Source: Clostridium sp. CAG:169 (GTDB lineage: Bacteria; Bacillota; Clostridia; Oscillospirales; Ruminococcaceae). Taken from it: 17,121 bases of DNA. Below are positions 15,938-17,121 of this stretch, in pieces. How positions within the stretch are numbered: the stretch's first letter is position 1; the number at the start of each line of letters is the position of its first letter. Under the pieces are notes generated by a model. The model made no database searches, had not been told where the DNA came from, and worked only from the letters and a program-made list of their open reading frames with translations. The stretch is from assembly GCA_000435195.1 (NCBI GenBank), contig FR880132.1:1-17121 (forward strand), read 5' to 3'. Position numbers and translations under genes: made by a program.

Positions 15938-15989
15938 TCATCATTGGATTTTTACGGAAAACCGATGATATAAATTGTATTCGATACAA
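15938..15989 (+). ncRNA. Candidate L13 ribosomal protein leader (two hairpins)
   Basis: The rplM 5' leader holds two stem-loops. The first (15938-15968) pairs TCATC with GATGA, then, after an internal bulge, GG with CC and TTTT with AAAA. The second (15975-15989) is TTGTAT-TCG-ATACAA, a perfect 6-bp stem ending 7 nt before the AGGAGG. Firmicutes rplM-rpsI messages are known to carry a putative autoregulatory L13 leader (Rfam family L13_leader). Position and two-stem layout fit, but I could not run a covariance model. Confidence 0.6.
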
Positions 15990-16010
15990 ATGAAACAGGA
16001 GGTACCATTC

Positions 16011-16433
16011 ATGTCTACAACAATGCCAAAAGCACAGAACATCACCCGTAAATGGTATGTTATCGACGCTGCAGACAAGCCGCTGGGACGCACCGCTGCC
16101 AAAGCTGCTGACCTGCTGCGCGGCAAACATAAACCGATTTTTGCTCCACACGTTGACTGTGGTGACCATGTCATCATCATTAACGCTGAGAAAGCTGTCC
16201 TCACCGGTAAAAAACTGGTTCAGAAGGTTCACTACCATCACTCCGGCTGGATTGGCGGTATGAAAGAAATCCGCTATGACAAGCTGATGAAAGAGAACCC
16301 GGAAAAAGCAATGATGCTGGCTGTTAAAGGTATGATTCCAGACACCACCATCGGCAGACAGGCTCTGACCCGCTGCAGAATCTACAGAGGCAGCGAGCAC
16401 AACCATGCTGCACAGAAACCAGAACAGCTCTAA
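16011..16433 (+). CDS. rplM: 50S ribosomal protein L13
   Basis: L13 is an early-assembly protein of the large subunit. It is 140 aa, normal for the family. Seen: KWYVIDAADKPLGRTAAKAA near the N-terminus, FAPHVDCGDHVIIINAEK and VLTGKKLVQKVHYHHSGWIG. The conserved MIPDTTIGRQALTRCRIYRG segment and a ...SEHNHAAQKPEQL ending follow. The ATG at 16011 has AGGAGG at 15997-16002. Upstream in-frame ATGs (15975, 15990) fall inside the leader hairpins and are not used. rpsI follows by 22 nt with its own ribosome site, the near-universal rplM-rpsI pairing. Confidence 0.98.
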   Translation: MSTTMPKAQNITRKWYVIDAADKPLGRTAAKAADLLRGKHKPIFAPHVDCGDHVIIINAEKAVLTGKKLVQKVHYHHSGWIGGMKEIRYDKLMKENPEKAMMLAVKGMIPDTTIGRQALTRCRIYRGSEHNHAAQKPEQL

Positions 16434-16455
16434 TTGGGAAGGAGGACAATGAATC

Positions 16456-16854
16456 ATGTACGAATCTAAAGCATACTTCTACGGCACCGGCAGAAGAAAA
16501 CACTCTGTTTCCAGAGTAAGACTGTACCCAGGTACCGGTAAAGTTACCATCAACGACAGAGACATCGACGAGTACTTCGGTCTGGATACCCTCAAACTGA
16601 TCGTTCGTCAGCCATTTGAAGTTACCAACACTGCTGGTAAATTTGACGTTGTCTGCACCGTTCGCGGCGGCGGCGTTTCCGGTCAGGCTGGTGCGATCCG
16701 TCACGGTATCTCCCGTGCTCTGCTGCAGAACGGCGACGAAATGCGCCCACTGCTCAAAAAAGCAGGTCTGCTGACCCGCGACCCAAGAATGAAAGAGCGT
16801 AAGAAATACGGTCTCAAGGCAGCTCGTCGCGCGCCTCAGTTCAGCAAGCGATAA
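16456..16854 (+). CDS. rpsI: 30S ribosomal protein S9
   Basis: S9 is a small-subunit protein whose C-terminal Lys/Arg tail reaches the P-site tRNA. It is 132 aa. Seen: [20 protein letters not shown] near the start, [21 protein letters not shown] in the middle (quoted as [19 protein letters not shown]), and the invariant [19 protein letters not shown] followed by the terminal FSKR. The ATG at 16456 follows GGAGG at 16441-16445, a slightly long 10-nt spacing. An out-of-frame ATG at 16449 would give only six codons. The operon ends at the terminator 32 nt downstream. Confidence 0.98.
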   Translation: MYESKAYFYGTGRRKHSVSRVRLYPGTGKVTINDRDIDEYFGLDTLKLIVRQPFEVTNTAGKFDVVCTVRGGGVSGQAGAIRHGISRALLQNGDEMRPLLKKAGLLTRDPRMKERKKYGLKAARRAPQFSKR

Positions 16855-16885
16855 TCTGCTGTTCAAACCGTATCAAAATGGTTCA

Positions 16886-16919
16886 AAAACCCCGGAAAAT
16901 CAAGGTTTTCCGGGGTTTT
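16886..16919 (+). terminator. Intrinsic terminator of rplM-rpsI
   Basis: A perfect 14-bp stem, AAAACCCCGGAAAA (16886-16899) with TTTTCCGGGGTTTT (16906-16919), has loop TCAAGG. The A and T flanks would also let it act on the - strand. Confidence 0.92.
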
Positions 16920-16987
16920 ACTATATCTAAACGGGCTGATATGGTTTGACCAAATTTGGCAAATCGAGAGCCGTTTTCACCCAATTT

Positions 16988-17012
16988 TTAGTGGTTAAAT
17001 ATAGGACAACCG
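16988..17012 (+). repeat. Direct repeat copy 1
   Basis: This 25-nt unit begins TTAGTGGTTAAAT and ends ATAGGACAACCG. It is identical to copy 2 apart from one missing T in the middle. GGTT and AACC near its ends form short inverted termini. Confidence 0.85.
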
Positions 17013-17037
17013 GCAAAAATGGGGGTAAAAAAAGGGG

Positions 17038-17063
17038 TTAGTGGTTAAATTATAGGACAACCG
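17038..17063 (+). repeat. Direct repeat copy 2
   Basis: This 26-nt unit begins TTAGTGGTTAAAT, has one extra T, then ends ATAGGACAACCG. It starts exactly 50 nt after copy 1. The second CGAGAGCCG overlaps its end, echoing the copy that precedes repeat 1. Confidence 0.85.
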
Positions 17064-17121
17064 AGAGCCGATTTTGGGGGTGTTTTGGAGGTGCTTTTCA
17101 GCCTGCCTTCCCCTCGTTTTG

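Larger units (their letters stand above)
16920..17121. other. Gene-free region with repeats at the right edge
   Basis: No ORF with a ribosome site is visible. It contains a 10-bp palindrome CCAAATTTGG (16950-16959), two copies of CGAGAGCCG (16965-16973 and 17062-17070), and the two 25-26 nt direct repeats listed separately. G-runs (GGGGG) separate them. The region may continue beyond the window. Confidence 0.6.

Noticed and set aside
16449..16472. Short upstream ORF overlapping the rpsI start
   Set aside because: It has six codons only, out of frame, and arises from the ATGAATCATG spacing; the real S9 N-terminus starts at 16456.
16988..17063. Possible CRISPR array (25-26 nt units, about 25 nt spacer)
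   Set aside because: Only two units are present, one has an indel, no third unit occurs at the expected place in the remaining bases, and no cas gene is present.

Overview
The window looks like an ordinary chromosomal stretch of a fairly GC-rich Gram-positive anaerobe of the Bacillota, class Clostridia. An Oscillospirales/Ruminococcaceae-type gut bacterium is my best guess. That is an inference from three things: the class B sortase with bacterial Ig-like domains, the rplM-rpsI pair behind a Firmicutes-type leader, and AGGAGG ribosome binding sites with AT-rich sigma-A promoters in an otherwise GC-rich background. I see no tRNA, rRNA, transposase, phage gene or CRISPR array.

Left part (1-5844, all + strand). 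The 3' end of a cysteine desulfurase gene is followed by thiI, the usual sulfur donor/acceptor pair for tRNA 4-thiouridine. Next, behind its own promoter and a TTG start, is the most unusual gene of the window. It encodes a 1267-residue single-pass membrane protein whose cytoplasmic part looks like a complete but catalytically degenerate CinA (MoCF-like, KH-like and PncC-like domains). This part is joined through a basic linker and one membrane helix to an intact class B sortase and five Ig-like (Big_2) domains. A strong terminator closes it.

Middle (5845-11190). A MATE-family exporter (+), preceded by an AT-rich regulatory region with two small perfect dyads, converges on lepA (-). A 15-bp bidirectional terminator separates the two. 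Upstream of lepA on the - strand are a GT8-type glycosyltransferase and a LysR-family regulator, arranged as lysR-glycosyltransferase with a 15-nt gap.

Right part (11191-17121, + strand). A heterodimeric ABC exporter is transcribed divergently from lysR. Its two half-transporters overlap by one nucleotide, and one ATP site is degenerate. It ends in a perfect 16-bp hairpin terminator. Then come a zinc-finger/LuxR-HTH/DUF2087 regulator under a near-consensus promoter, and the ribosomal protein operon rplM-rpsI under a perfect TTGACA-N17-TATAAT promoter with a structured leader. The last 200 bases after the rpsI terminator hold no gene. They contain two near-identical 25-26 nt direct repeats that I cannot assign to a known element.

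How the parts relate: the sulfur-transfer pair, lepA and rplM-rpsI are core translation and tRNA-modification functions. The MATE pump, ABC exporter, LysR regulator and glycosyltransferase form an accessory transport/envelope group. The CinA-like/sortase fusion is the candidate for undescribed biology.
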